The notes under the pieces are model-generated. The model saw only the letters and a list, made by a program, of their open reading frames with translations, was not told the DNA's origin and ran no database searches. Positions 27,107 to 36,620 of a stretch of DNA of 64,000 nucleotides are shown piece after piece. Each line of letters opens with the position of its first letter. The first letter of the stretch is position 1. Both the position numbers and the translations under genes were made by a program. This DNA comes from UBA117 sp049975245 (GTDB lineage: Archaea > Methanobacteriota > Methanobacteria > Methanobacteriales > Methanobacteriaceae), in contig JBNGDB010000013.1 of assembly GCA_049975245.1 (NCBI GenBank), positions 1 through 64,000 on the forward strand, written 5' to 3'.

Positions 27107-27574
27107 TTATATCTTTTCTTTATAGGACTTCATAGCCTCATTTAAGACATCAGTAAATTTAACATCTTTTTTAAGTTCTTCTAAATCTTCAACAGAGAAG
27201 ATTTTAAGAACATTATCTTTGCAGGCTTCTACGCAAGCTGGAATTAGTTTATCTGAATCCATGCACAATGTACATTTTTGGACCGCTTTCTTTTCATGGT
27301 CAATTACTAATATTCCAATGGGACAAGCAATCATACAAAGTCTACAGAGTATGCATGAATCTTCATCAACCATTAAAGTTCCATTTTCCTCATAAATAGC
27401 GCCAGTAGGGCAAATTCTAGCACATGGAGCCTTTTCGGGGTGACACTGTAAACAAAACATAGGTGCTGTAGAGCTTTTTTTAGCTCTAGAAAGTCCATGT
27501 TCTTTTTCGCATGCGTTTATACAGTCTTCACATTCACTGCACATTTTTGGATCTATAACCATTAAAGTCTTCAC
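27107..27574 (-). CDS. CODH/ACS operon ferredoxin (CooF/PorE-like)
   Basis: About 155 residues with four cysteine groups (CSECEDCINACEK, CLQCHPEKAPCARICP, CILCRLCMIACP, CTLCMDSDKLIPACVEAC), the same layout as PorE and PorF. Last gene of the cdh operon; it probably shuttles electrons for CO2 reduction at the CODH. The frame extends to 27583, but AGGTGAT within it, four bases before a GTG at 27574, gives the start MKTLMVIDPK. The stop of cdhE lies at 27584. Confidence 0.85.
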   Translation of the reverse strand: MKTLMVIDPKMCSECEDCINACEKEHGLSRAKKSSTAPMFCLQCHPEKAPCARICPTGAIYEENGTLMVDEDSCILCRLCMIACPIGILVIDHEKKAVQKCTLCMDSDKLIPACVEACKDNVLKIFSVEDLEELKKDVKFTDVLNEAMKSYKEKI

Positions 27575-27583
27575 TAAAATCAC

Positions 27584-28957
27584 CTATAAATTCTCGGTTA
27601 AGTAATCTGGAACGGCTGAAGAATCTCTAGGGCCAACAGCAACTTCCCAGCCAGTTTCGTCTTCAATTTCTCCACTAACTGGAGCTGCTAGACCAGGTAT
27701 TATGAGTTTTCTTGTTTTAACTTTATCTTCAATAGCTGATTCCTTTATTAAATCTGCTACAGACTCGCCGTTTAATTGATTTCCGGCTAAAGAAACGTCA
27801 ACTGCTCTACCTTCAGTATCTAATACTAAAAGATAACAATTTGCTTTTCCTGATTTTAAATCTCCTTCCACAGTGTAGTAAGTAAGTGCGAAATTGGTAG
27901 TCATAAGCACAGGTGAATTCTCATCAACTTCACCAAATTCATATAAACCAGCATCTACAGCCTGCGGTTTTCTAGGGTCAGTGTATAATCCCTGTCTTAG
28001 AGTTAAGATAGGTATCAACTCCCAAATATTTGTTCCGTGCAGAATTAACATGTCAGCATACTTATTCATAAGAGTAGCTGAGATTGTGGCCTCTTTCATG
28101 GCTTTTTGAACTTCATCTTCATCATCAGATAACCATGTTACAGCAGGAATTCCTAAAATAGGGAATCTAAAATCTGGATCTTTTTCTTCTACAGCTAGTC
28201 GTCTTATCATAACAAAATCATCTAGAGTGTCGCCTATTCCTTCTTCTATAAATGTACCTGGATCCAACACAATATCTTTTATTCCTTTGGACCGCAGTAT
28301 TCTAACTAATTCCTTCATTTTTTCCAGGTCATTAGGAACTGATAATGTAATGGGACAATCGTATTCTATTGCTAAATCAGACATGTCTTCTATGTTATAT
28401 TCTGTTGCAGCATATATGAGGGGTCTTTCATCTCCAACAATTTCCAAGGCAGATTTCATAGATTCAGGATCATATGAACAGAGTATAATAGGAAGTTTAG
28501 AAGTTTTAAGTACTTTAGCTGCCTCAGTAAATTTATCCTTGTCTCCGGATTTGTTTCTTAAAGCAATAGCATCTAATGTTAACAACTCTCCAGTTCTTTC
28601 AAATTCAGATTCTTCAATGACTTTAATCCTATTTTTTAATTCATCTTCTCCTACATCGTCACTAATATCAACTACCAGTGATGTTGGATTATAATAAGTT
28701 AATTCATATCGGTATAGTACTTCATCCCCACCGATTGTTGTTGCTTTATTTTCCTTACCAATAATTATCTCCCTTACTGCAGGAGCTAATAAATCTTCAA
28801 GTTTTTCCATTTCTTTATCGGTTAGTTGTGTACATAAACTTAAATCAATCTCTTTTTCAGATAGTTTGGTGGCAAAAGCCATGCATGATGCTTCTCCACA
28901 TTTTGCACAGTTTGACTTAGGAAGTAACCTGTATATATCCATCGCAGTTGCACGCAA
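27584..28957 (-). CDS. cdhE: CODH/ACS corrinoid iron-sulfur protein, gamma subunit
   Basis: 457 residues. An N-terminal [4Fe-4S] motif (LLPKSNCAKCGEASCMAFA), a central TIM barrel and a C-terminal corrinoid-binding region. With CdhD it carries the methyl group from methyl-tetrahydrosarcina/methanopterin to the acetyl-CoA synthase A-cluster. The TTG at 28957 follows a strong AAGGAGG and is preferred to the internal ATG at 28942. 19 bp downstream of cdhD. Confidence 0.93.
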   Translation of the reverse strand: MRATAMDIYRLLPKSNCAKCGEASCMAFATKLSEKEIDLSLCTQLTDKEMEKLEDLLAPAVREIIIGKENKATTIGGDEVLYRYELTYYNPTSLVVDISDDVGEDELKNRIKVIEESEFERTGELLTLDAIALRNKSGDKDKFTEAAKVLKTSKLPIILCSYDPESMKSALEIVGDERPLIYAATEYNIEDMSDLAIEYDCPITLSVPNDLEKMKELVRILRSKGIKDIVLDPGTFIEEGIGDTLDDFVMIRRLAVEEKDPDFRFPILGIPAVTWLSDDEDEVQKAMKEATISATLMNKYADMLILHGTNIWELIPILTLRQGLYTDPRKPQAVDAGLYEFGEVDENSPVLMTTNFALTYYTVEGDLKSGKANCYLLVLDTEGRAVDVSLAGNQLNGESVADLIKESAIEDKVKTRKLIIPGLAAPVSGEIEDETGWEVAVGPRDSSAVPDYLTENL

Positions 28958-28976
28958 TTTAAAACCTCCTTAACTC

Positions 28977-30137
28977 CTATCCTTCCAGCTGGGTTATCCA
29001 GTCTGAATTATCAGGTAAATCTGTTGTCATATATTCTTTAGTGAATGTTTCACCAATTTCTTTAAGCATTTGAACCGATGATGGGTGCAGCATCATAAAT
29101 ATGTCCACTCCACAAAGCATCATGGTTAGGCCAGTGATAATTTCCCAGATAGGTCCCCTGTAATCTGTTGGTCCCCATTCATCCTTTTTCATCCATGCTT
29201 CACGAGAACCCCATGCATTGGTTGTACCAGAAGACATTGGCATTTGAAGATCAGCATCTCCTTTTAGTGCAGCAAGCCGGGTTCTGGTTATAACATCTAT
29301 GGAGAATTCAATTCCATAACCTAAGGCACAAGTGGTTGGATCCATTACTATATCGTTCTGTGTTAGGCCTTCTTTCATTAAATACCTATTTAGTGTTTTT
29401 TGCATATTCACATCAGTTATGGCCCAGGACAGGACAGCATGATTGTGATCAACTGCAGCTTTTGCAACCTTTTTATAATCCAGATCGAGGTTTGCCGATG
29501 CAAGTAAACATCTTTCACCGTCAGCAGCTTCTGCAGCTTTTTCTAACACTAAAGGATCCTTTTTAGGATCTCCTGATGCCCCAATTACTAAAGGTACATC
29601 AACGGCTTGTAATACCTCCTCAATATCTGCTGCAGCTTCTCTTGGAGATTTATCCATGACTTTTGGACCAGTACCTATCAAATGTATGGTAACCATGTTT
29701 GCACCAAAGTCTTTAACTGCCTTTCTGGCCCATTCACCGGGATGATCCATAACATCACTAAAGTGTTCTCTTATTGGCCTGGGAAGACCCGGCATTGGGA
29801 TATCAAAAACATCAAAAGTAACAACAGGTGGGTTAGGTTGTGGTTCTTCAAATCTATAAAGCGCGGTTTGTCCACCTAAATAAACAGGCTTTCTTGTACC
29901 TGCTCCCAGTTGGACTTCGGCCACTTCACCAGGGTATTCCTTTATAGGAGGTACAAATTCCTCCATACCCAATACTTCCTTAGTTATACCTTTTTGTTTT
30001 TCTAAAGTTTTTTGAACGGCTTGTTGTACAGCCGGCATTAAATATAGCTCTAATTCCTCAAAATCCATTCTAAATTCATTTATTTCGATAGAATCTGTAT
30101 TTTCAAGTAATTTAAGAAGCTGTGTCATTTTATCCAT
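28977..30137 (-). CDS. cdhD: CODH/ACS corrinoid iron-sulfur protein, delta subunit
   Basis: 386-residue TIM-barrel subunit. EVQLGAGTRKPVYLGGQTALYRFEEPQPNPP and DPTTCALGYGIEFSIDVITR are characteristic. It dimerises with CdhE and presents the corrinoid for methyl transfer. AAGGATG precedes the ATG. It lies between cooC and cdhE in the same operon, at normal length for the archaeal family. Confidence 0.93.
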   Translation of the reverse strand: MDKMTQLLKLLENTDSIEINEFRMDFEELELYLMPAVQQAVQKTLEKQKGITKEVLGMEEFVPPIKEYPGEVAEVQLGAGTRKPVYLGGQTALYRFEEPQPNPPVVTFDVFDIPMPGLPRPIREHFSDVMDHPGEWARKAVKDFGANMVTIHLIGTGPKVMDKSPREAAADIEEVLQAVDVPLVIGASGDPKKDPLVLEKAAEAADGERCLLASANLDLDYKKVAKAAVDHNHAVLSWAITDVNMQKTLNRYLMKEGLTQNDIVMDPTTCALGYGIEFSIDVITRTRLAALKGDADLQMPMSSGTTNAWGSREAWMKKDEWGPTDYRGPIWEIITGLTMMLCGVDIFMMLHPSSVQMLKEIGETFTKEYMTTDLPDNSDWITQLEG

Positions 30138-30149
30138 ATACCCACATCC

Positions 30150-30908
30150 TTACTTTAAATCCATTATCTTTTTTACAATCTTTGATACGGCCATAACCGT
30201 GGTAGAATCATTTGGAAGATCTATTAATGGTATTCCTTCCATATCATAATTTGATACATCTTCATCTTCGTGTATTATCCCAATGAGTTCTAAATTTATC
30301 TTATCAACTTTTTTCCGCATTTCTTCCTCATTTTTTGAACTAACTCTATTTAAAATAAGAAACATCTCTTTGAAATTAATATCCAACTCATGAGATAAAT
30401 CGCCAATTCTTTGGGCGGTTAAAATTCCTCTTTTTGATTTATCCGTGACGACTAACATAATGTCTACATTCTGAGTAGTTCTTCTGCTTAAATGTTCTAA
30501 ACCAGCTTCAGTGTCAATTACTATGATTTCATAGTTTGAAGAAAGGGTTTCAATTATTTTTCTAAGCATATTATTAACTGCACAATAACATCCGCTCCCT
30601 TCTGGTCTACCCATCACTAACAAATCAAAATCTGGTGTTTCAACCACTGATTCCATAATTTTATAATCCAGAATATCCCACTTATTCATAGTTTTTGGTA
30701 TTTTACCTTTAGCTGTATCTTCTTTAAGCTCTTCTCTGATGTCTCCAACTGTTTTTTCAACATCAACACCTAAAGCTTCAGGTAAGTTAGAATCAGGATC
30801 AGCATCTATGGCCAACAAATCTTTACCTGATTTAGATAAAATTTTAACTAAGGTAGATGCCACCAAAGTTTTCCCTGTTCCTCCTTTACCACTTACTGCG
30901 ATTATCAC
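30150..30908 (-). CDS. cooC: CooC-type nickel-insertion ATPase for CODH
   Basis: About 252 residues; a MinD/ParA-fold ATPase with deviant Walker A GKGGTGKT near the N-terminus, the CooC-like cysteine pair in GSGCYCAVNNMLR, and switch region VIDTEAGLEHLSRR. CooC proteins bind nickel and activate the C-cluster of CO dehydrogenase. Its place between cdhC and cdhD fits. The frame extends to a GTG at 30917; the GTG at 30908, five bases after GGTGT, gives the usual short start MIIAVSGKGG. Confidence 0.9.
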   Translation of the reverse strand: MIIAVSGKGGTGKTLVASTLVKILSKSGKDLLAIDADPDSNLPEALGVDVEKTVGDIREELKEDTAKGKIPKTMNKWDILDYKIMESVVETPDFDLLVMGRPEGSGCYCAVNNMLRKIIETLSSNYEIIVIDTEAGLEHLSRRTTQNVDIMLVVTDKSKRGILTAQRIGDLSHELDINFKEMFLILNRVSSKNEEEMRKKVDKINLELIGIIHEDEDVSNYDMEGIPLIDLPNDSTTVMAVSKIVKKIMDLK

Positions 30909-30972
30909 TAATAACACCGTTAAATCAACTTATTATCAGATTATTTGATAAATAAAAAAAGATAATACATAA

Positions 30973-32379
30973 TTATTTTTTCTTCTTGATAATTACCTTT
31001 TCAGCATAAATTTTAGCGTTTTTAAATATTATTTTAACTCCACCTGAAGCAGGTAAAGCTAATTCAGGAGCATATCCTACTTGCATCATAGGTGCTTCTT
31101 CAAATTCTGAAACATCCATTTCTTCTGGAGCTTCCATTTCAGTTTCAGCCTCTTGTTCTGCTTTAACAGCTTTGGCCTCTTTTAATCTGTCCATAACTGG
31201 ATGTTCTGCTTCTCTTAAGAATTTTCTTATTTCTTTAATGCTAGTTGCATCTTCCTCAGTAGGGATTTTGTCTTTTAATTCTTCAGGTATGAAATCTATA
31301 ACAGAATCTTTAATTTCTTTTGGTAACCAAATAATTCTAGAAAATCCGCCGTCAGCCTGTAAAAATTTAGGAGAACGCATATATTCTAAACTAAGACCTG
31401 TGAATCCTTCAACCTGTTTACCACCCGAACATTGACCAGCCATTGCTGAGAATGGTATTCCTAAAGGAGTTTCACCTTTAAAATCACGGTCAACTATACC
31501 TATACCGTCCAGTTCTGGTATGTAAAATGCTACTGCTTCGAAACATCCGCAAGAAGTATGTGGGAATTCAAAAACACTATGTAAATATACTTTATCAACA
31601 GTTCCTTGAGATTTTTCGGATACTATTGCATTTACATTATCATATTCACCTTTAACATTATCTAAAACTTCACCTTTATCTATCTCAAATATTGGACCTT
31701 CTGGATCCATTTTTGCTGCTGCTCGACAATCAAACCAATTAATAGCGCCACAAAGGGCAGTTCTGTCGGGAGTTACAACACAGACGTGAGTAGGTGCAAA
31801 AGATTGGCACATTACACAACCATAAAATACATCAACATCCTCGTCAGTTAATTCGCGGGCTCTAGAGTCTCTTGCGTCATATTGATCCTTTGCTTTTTCA
31901 AGGAAATCTTCTACTTTTTCCTTATCAGTTAGAATAGTAACTCCTATTGATTCTATTATGGGAAATTCTTCCTTAAATAATGTTGAAAGTGTCTTAGCAA
32001 GATGTTCAAACTTGAAACCTGAATCATGGGCCTCTGTACTAACTCTGCACCATATTTGGTCCCTCTGGTTAAGATGCATAAAGCCTTTTACATAATTACA
32101 AAGTTCGTGAGTTCTCCGCTCAATTACCCCTTCTAATTCCTTTTCTAAAGTTTCTCCCTGAATTTCAATAAGTATTCCAAATGGATAAATTTCGCCTTGG
32201 GTCATTTCTGATAATTCAGGGCCTATAATTTCTATTTTACCATCTTCTACGTTGTCTTCTACTTGAACTAATTCTGCGCCTACGGATTTTGGGCCGGCAA
32301 GTTCAACAAACATATTTGCTGCCCTTATCCTCTCTCCCTCATACATAGGACTAACATCGACAGGTATATCTTCAAACAT
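30973..32379 (-). CDS. cdhC: Acetyl-CoA synthase beta subunit (A-cluster)
   Basis: 468 residues. DVFYGCVMCQSFAPTHVC and HTSCGCFEAVAFY with downstream MAGQCSGGKQVEGFTG supply the A-cluster ligands to the Ni-Ni-[4Fe-4S] centre that joins methyl, CO and CoA. It lacks the N-terminal CODH-binding domain of bacterial AcsB, as archaeal enzymes do. The acidic linker (EAETEMEAPEEMDVSEFEEAP) and basic tail (IIKKKK) are notable. ACGGAGG precedes the ATG. Confidence 0.95.
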   Translation of the reverse strand: MFEDIPVDVSPMYEGERIRAANMFVELAGPKSVGAELVQVEDNVEDGKIEIIGPELSEMTQGEIYPFGILIEIQGETLEKELEGVIERRTHELCNYVKGFMHLNQRDQIWCRVSTEAHDSGFKFEHLAKTLSTLFKEEFPIIESIGVTILTDKEKVEDFLEKAKDQYDARDSRARELTDEDVDVFYGCVMCQSFAPTHVCVVTPDRTALCGAINWFDCRAAAKMDPEGPIFEIDKGEVLDNVKGEYDNVNAIVSEKSQGTVDKVYLHSVFEFPHTSCGCFEAVAFYIPELDGIGIVDRDFKGETPLGIPFSAMAGQCSGGKQVEGFTGLSLEYMRSPKFLQADGGFSRIIWLPKEIKDSVIDFIPEELKDKIPTEEDATSIKEIRKFLREAEHPVMDRLKEAKAVKAEQEAETEMEAPEEMDVSEFEEAPMMQVGYAPELALPASGGVKIIFKNAKIYAEKVIIKKKK

Positions 32380-32394
32380 AAAATTCCTCCGTGA

Positions 32395-32910
32395 TCAATC
32401 TGTTTTTAGTTTTTCTAGATATTTGAACCATTCATCATCCTTCATGTTAGGGAATGATGCATCAGCATTTGAATGGAAATATTTACAAATAGTAAGAGTT
32501 TTAAGGTGAGGAGCAAAGTGTTTAAGTGATGAAAGACCTTGTGAGCCAATATAGTAAATAACTCCTATGAATATCACCAGATCATGCTGCCCCTCCCCTT
32601 TAATACCTTTCCAATCCGGATCTTTTAAAAGATTTACAATTTCCACAACACCATAGGATGTTGTTTCAATTCCTTTATCATTAAATGTTTTAAAAGCATC
32701 AGCTGTAGTTACAATAGGTATATCCCATTTTTCTGCTATTTCAGCAGATAATGTCATGATAGGATCATTTACGGCAAGGGGACCTATCACCATTAAAGGG
32801 CGTTTAGCCTTTTTAAGCATCATCTTTGCTATTTTTGGAGTGGCCAATAAACCTTGTTTAGTTCCAGCTATAACTGTAGGTTGATATGGTATTACACGTT
32901 CTCCACTCAT
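32395..32910 (-). CDS. cdhB: CODH/ACS epsilon subunit
   Basis: 171 residues of the archaeal CODH epsilon family, a Rossmann-like protein that binds the alpha subunit and may assist electron exchange. Typical segments are AKRPLMVIGPLAVNDPIMTL and VIFIGVIYYIGSQGLSSLKHFAPHLKTL. It directly follows cdhA, with AAAGGTGAT spanning the junction, so the two are translationally coupled. Confidence 0.93.
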   Translation of the reverse strand: MSGERVIPYQPTVIAGTKQGLLATPKIAKMMLKKAKRPLMVIGPLAVNDPIMTLSAEIAEKWDIPIVTTADAFKTFNDKGIETTSYGVVEIVNLLKDPDWKGIKGEGQHDLVIFIGVIYYIGSQGLSSLKHFAPHLKTLTICKYFHSNADASFPNMKDDEWFKYLEKLKTD

Positions 32911-35265
32911 TTAATCACCTTTAACTTTCGAATCTAATAGAGAGGGTTCCTGAGGTATTTTTCTTGGTTCCCACCCTTTTTCATCTAAAATTTCTTTTAC
33001 GTCCTTTTTATACGTAATAGGAATGTCCTTTTCATTTCTAACAAATAAATGTATATCAGACGGCATTACACCGAAATATTTCTTGTGTAAGTCAATATAA
33101 TGATTTAATTTAAGTTTTCGACCCTTAAAAGTGTCATTAGGTCTGATACATAACTTGGCCGTCATTACCGTTGCTTCTTCTCTTGTTTCTGCAGCGTAAA
33201 GTAAATGCTCAGGTGCAGGTTCACCTCTCATTACTTCTCCTGTCCTTAAATCAGTTATATCCCATTTTTCCTGTTTATCTATACGTCCTAAGAATAATCT
33301 ACGATATTTTGAGCCATGAGGTCCAATTACTACAGGGATACCCCATCTATTTATTCCAGTAGCTATTGCTGCTGCTTTTTGGGAATAAGCACCCCAAGCA
33401 ACTCCACAAGCACCCACTCTGTTAAGTATGTAATCTGATATTTCTTCAAAATTACCTTCTAACGGTTTTTTAGCAAAAATATTGGCAATTTTTATGCATG
33501 CTCCTGAAATGTGGGCATTGGAAACACAAGATCCTATATTTACCAATCCTTTAGCATCAAAATCTCCACTGTATTTTTCGTATAGTGTTTTTCCTTCCTC
33601 ATCACGATATTCTCCAATGGACATTGCTCCACATCCAGTTGCCACCACTATATAATTTCTTTCCAGGAATTCTTCAGCCATCCTAGCAACATCGATTCCA
33701 CCTTCGGGATAGTTAGAACAACCTACAAATGCTATTACGCCAGGTATTTCACCTAAAACTAAAGGTGCTCCCACTTTTCTTATTTCAACGTCTTGTACAG
33801 GACCTCTTCCTGCCCTCATGAAGAACTTCTGATCTTTAACTGTATGTTCCCCTATTTTGGTGAGCATGGATATTAATGGAAGTTCTCTTTCACACTCCTG
33901 TTCACATCTACCACAAGTGTAACATACATCATATTCATATAAATCTAAGAATTTAGAGAAATCTCCTTTACCCGCAGCTACTACTGCGCCCATCATATCA
34001 TGGCTGTTGGGACATACCCGGTTGCACCAGCCACATTCAGTACAAGTTTCAGCCATTTCTTTAATTTCATCAATATCAGGAAGTTTCTTAAGATTTGCTC
34101 GTTCCTTTGAATTTTGCATGGCAACTTTTACAGATACCTCACCGACTTTATCTGGATCCTGGATTAAAGCTCCTTCTATTTCCCTATTTAAAAGCTGGTT
34201 AACAATTTTATCGGAATATTCATCAGTTTTATCAGGTAGTCCTAAACACATTTTATCTGTGGTTGCAATTACTACTGCATTATTCTTTTTAGCCTCTTCT
34301 AAAACATCTGTCCTTATACATTGTTCATCTACAATTATAACATCTGCAACGCCGCTTCTTATAAATTTTAACTGTTTTGAAAGAGGACCAACAACTTTTG
34401 CCCTATCATCACGTCTAGAAATATCTATTGCAGCACAACATATACCACAAACCTCTAATTCATCATTAAGTGCATTATCTTCAATATAATCCATTATTCC
34501 AGCACCAGGAGTCACATTATGGCCAATACATAAAATAACAGGTTTTTCAGAATCGATGGTCCCTAACCCCATTTCTATAAGGGGTGCATCACCATCTCCT
34601 TTAGGCATGTTAAGAGTTACTATTTGAGCAATGTCACCTATTTCTCTGGCTAAGTCATCCATCATTCCAGCATGTAATGCTTTAGATTCAAAATCTATAT
34701 TACTTCCTTCTTGTCCAGTATGACATGCTGATAATAAATGAGACATCTGTTCTTCTACATAATCCATGGCTTCTTCTAGATCACCTAGATTCTCAGGTTT
34801 TTTACCTATAACTGTTCGCATTATAGGAGCTTCAATGTCAATATTCATGCCTAAATCTATGGGGTAATCTTTACCAAATTTTTCAATCAGATACTCCATC
34901 ATATGTCTAGAATGACCTGCATGTGCAGCGGTTCCAATACAACATGCAAGTAAAACTATTCTTGCTTGTTGAGCTTCTATATTTATTCCACAAGCTCCTT
35001 TTTTACCCAGTAAATCGCACTTACCAAAGGTACAAAGACAGCACATGTCACAAAATGGAGCGTAAAATGGTTCATATTTATCTAAAAGTTTGAAATCCCA
35101 TGACCTTAAATCTGTTACTCCGGGTTTTGGAGTTGGACCCATTTCTAAATCAGATCCTTCAATTACTACTTCATCGGCCTTTTCTTCAGTTATTTTGCCT
35201 ATTGATATTTTTATATCTTTATTTTTCCAGAAATCATCGCTAAAATTCTTAGGTTTCGGTGCCAC
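32911..35265 (-). CDS. cdhA: CO dehydrogenase alpha subunit (C-cluster)
   Basis: About 784 residues. Cysteine cluster CDMCCLCTFGKCDL near the N-terminus (B/D clusters), AGHSRHMMEYL, two ferredoxin-type motifs in the middle (CTECGWCNRVCP and CYTCGRCEQEC), typical of the archaeal enzyme, and the C-terminal C-cluster region (CVSNAHISGACIKIA, GACGVAWGAYSQKAAAIATG). It reduces CO2 to CO for acetyl-CoA synthesis. The frame reaches 35277, but GGTGAT inside it precedes a GTG at 35265, the chosen start. First gene of the operon. Confidence 0.95.
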   Translation of the reverse strand: MAPKPKNFSDDFWKNKDIKISIGKITEEKADEVVIEGSDLEMGPTPKPGVTDLRSWDFKLLDKYEPFYAPFCDMCCLCTFGKCDLLGKKGACGINIEAQQARIVLLACCIGTAAHAGHSRHMMEYLIEKFGKDYPIDLGMNIDIEAPIMRTVIGKKPENLGDLEEAMDYVEEQMSHLLSACHTGQEGSNIDFESKALHAGMMDDLAREIGDIAQIVTLNMPKGDGDAPLIEMGLGTIDSEKPVILCIGHNVTPGAGIMDYIEDNALNDELEVCGICCAAIDISRRDDRAKVVGPLSKQLKFIRSGVADVIIVDEQCIRTDVLEEAKKNNAVVIATTDKMCLGLPDKTDEYSDKIVNQLLNREIEGALIQDPDKVGEVSVKVAMQNSKERANLKKLPDIDEIKEMAETCTECGWCNRVCPNSHDMMGAVVAAGKGDFSKFLDLYEYDVCYTCGRCEQECERELPLISMLTKIGEHTVKDQKFFMRAGRGPVQDVEIRKVGAPLVLGEIPGVIAFVGCSNYPEGGIDVARMAEEFLERNYIVVATGCGAMSIGEYRDEEGKTLYEKYSGDFDAKGLVNIGSCVSNAHISGACIKIANIFAKKPLEGNFEEISDYILNRVGACGVAWGAYSQKAAAIATGINRWGIPVVIGPHGSKYRRLFLGRIDKQEKWDITDLRTGEVMRGEPAPEHLLYAAETREEATVMTAKLCIRPNDTFKGRKLKLNHYIDLHKKYFGVMPSDIHLFVRNEKDIPITYKKDVKEILDEKGWEPRKIPQEPSLLDSKVKGD

Positions 35266-35338
35266 AATTATCACCAATTAATTATTCATGATTTATAATG
35301 ATATTCGTCTTATCTACAAAAGTATATATAAAGTTTTG

Positions 35339-35573
35339 GTATTACTTTTAGAATAAAAAATACAATTTGATAATAACTAAAATCAAATTTAATTAAACTA
35401 GCAACTTATTCTATTAATATTTTTTTAAGGAAAGAATGGATTAAGTAATACTTGACAAAACATTTATATTATATTATATTATATAAAAGAATTTTAAGGG
35501 TTAAAAAGAGATAGAGTATTACTTTAATGCTTTTTTTTAAGTTTAAGTAATACATTGATTATCCCTTAATCAA
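35339..35573. promoter_or_regulatory. cdh/cbi divergent control region with four copies of a 9-bp motif and leader hairpins
   Basis: This is the core of a 330-bp gap between cdhA and cbiM. AAGTAATAC or its complement occurs at 35339-35347, 35443-35451, 35516-35524 and 35545-35553. The first lies just upstream of the TATA-like TTTATATATAC of cdhA (minus strand); the second lies about 30 bp upstream of TATATAAAAG at 35480-35489 for cbiM, in the same orientation relative to transcription. The last two would form a 9-bp stem in the cbiM leader, followed by a 7-bp hairpin TTGATTA/TAATCAA at 35555-35573, just before the AGGAGGT site. The rest of the gap is plain AT-rich DNA. Confidence 0.5.
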
Positions 35574-35595
35574 AAAACAAATTAGGAGGTTAAAT

Positions 35596-36243
35596 ATGCA
35601 TATACCAGATGGTTTTATCCCATTATGGCAGTGCGCGATTTATTGGATAATTGCCTTAATAGCACTGGGATATTCTCTTAAATGGGCTCGAGAAAACTTG
35701 GACGAAAAAAATATACCTCTCCTTGCTGTTTTAGCAGCCGGTATATTTGCTATACAAGCAATGAATGTTCCAATACCTTGGGGAACAAGTGGTCATATGG
35801 TAGGAGCTGCATTAATAGCGATTGTATTTTTCAGTCCCTGGGCAGCAGTTCTGGTTTTGTCAATAGTACTGATACTTCAAGGATTGATATTTGGTGACGG
35901 TGGAATTACTGTTATGGGAGCCAATATTGTTAATATGGGAATAATAGGCGGTTTTGTTGGATTCTATGGTTATAAAGCTCTTAAAGGTATTGGAAGAGTT
36001 CCTGGGATTTTTATTGCCGCGTGGGCATCAATATTCATAGCATCTATAGTTTGTGCCATTGAACTAGCATTAGCTGGAACTTTCCCATTAGTTGAAGGAA
36101 TTATCTTCATGGGACTATATCACGCTGTGATTGGTGTCATTGAAGGAGTTATCAGTGTTGTAGTGATTTTAGGTATTGATAGTGCTCGACCTGACCTATT
36201 AGCTGATTGGGTTCGTAGTAAAAAACCGGAGGCATTAAAATGA
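35596..36243 (+). CDS. cbiM: Co/Ni ECF transporter substrate-binding membrane subunit CbiM
   Basis: 215 residues, about six to seven helices. It begins MHIPDGFIPLWQ; the N-terminal Met-His-x-x-Asp segment folds into the membrane and binds the metal in CbiM/NikM, and PWGTSGHMVGAALIA supplies a further histidine. AGGAGGT lies upstream. The operon continues with a PDGLE-type small subunit, CbiQ and CbiO. Whether the ion is cobalt or nickel cannot be told from the sequence; the neighbouring CODH/ACS needs both. Confidence 0.85.
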   Translation: MHIPDGFIPLWQCAIYWIIALIALGYSLKWARENLDEKNIPLLAVLAAGIFAIQAMNVPIPWGTSGHMVGAALIAIVFFSPWAAVLVLSIVLILQGLIFGDGGITVMGANIVNMGIIGGFVGFYGYKALKGIGRVPGIFIAAWASIFIASIVCAIELALAGTFPLVEGIIFMGLYHAVIGVIEGVISVVVILGIDSARPDLLADWVRSKKPEALK

Positions 36244-36542
36244 ATACTAAAAATCGCAATCTTGTAATTGGAGGACTTGTAATTGCCTTAATTATTGCTG
36301 TTTTAGCTCCATTTTTGGCATCAAGCAGCCCTGACGGTTTAGAAAGTACAGCAGAAAGTTTAGGAGTACCAGAGACAGAACCGGCACTGGAGTCCCCATT
36401 ACCAGATTATACCCTTCCTGGAATGGAAGATAATCCATGGGGCGGCGTTTTAGCCCTTATTATTGGGACAATAGTAGTGCTACTTGTAATGTTTGGAATC
36501 GGAGCAATATTCAGCAAAAAAAATGGTAATGGATCCGAATAA
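36240..36542 (+). CDS. CbiN/NikN-like small subunit with PDGLE motif
   Basis: 100 residues with two membrane helices flanking an extracytoplasmic loop that holds SSPDGLEST, the PDGLE motif of CbiN/NikN-type accessory subunits. The loop is rich in Pro and Glu. These small proteins are required with the M subunit for metal uptake. The start overlaps the cbiM stop by 4 bp. PDGLE forms are frequent in nickel systems, which hints at nickel but does not decide it. Confidence 0.8.
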   Translation: MNTKNRNLVIGGLVIALIIAVLAPFLASSSPDGLESTAESLGVPETEPALESPLPDYTLPGMEDNPWGGVLALIIGTIVVLLVMFGIGAIFSKKNGNGSE

Positions 36543-36620
36543 ATTAACAACCAGGAGCTTATTATAAGCTCCATTTCTTTTTTAATAAAATATTTTTAAT
36601 AAAATGACTGAGATATAAAT

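Noticed and set aside
28227..28694. 155-codon open frame antisense to cdhE
   Set aside because: Overlaps a well-supported subunit gene, with low-complexity Ser-rich translation and no start signal.
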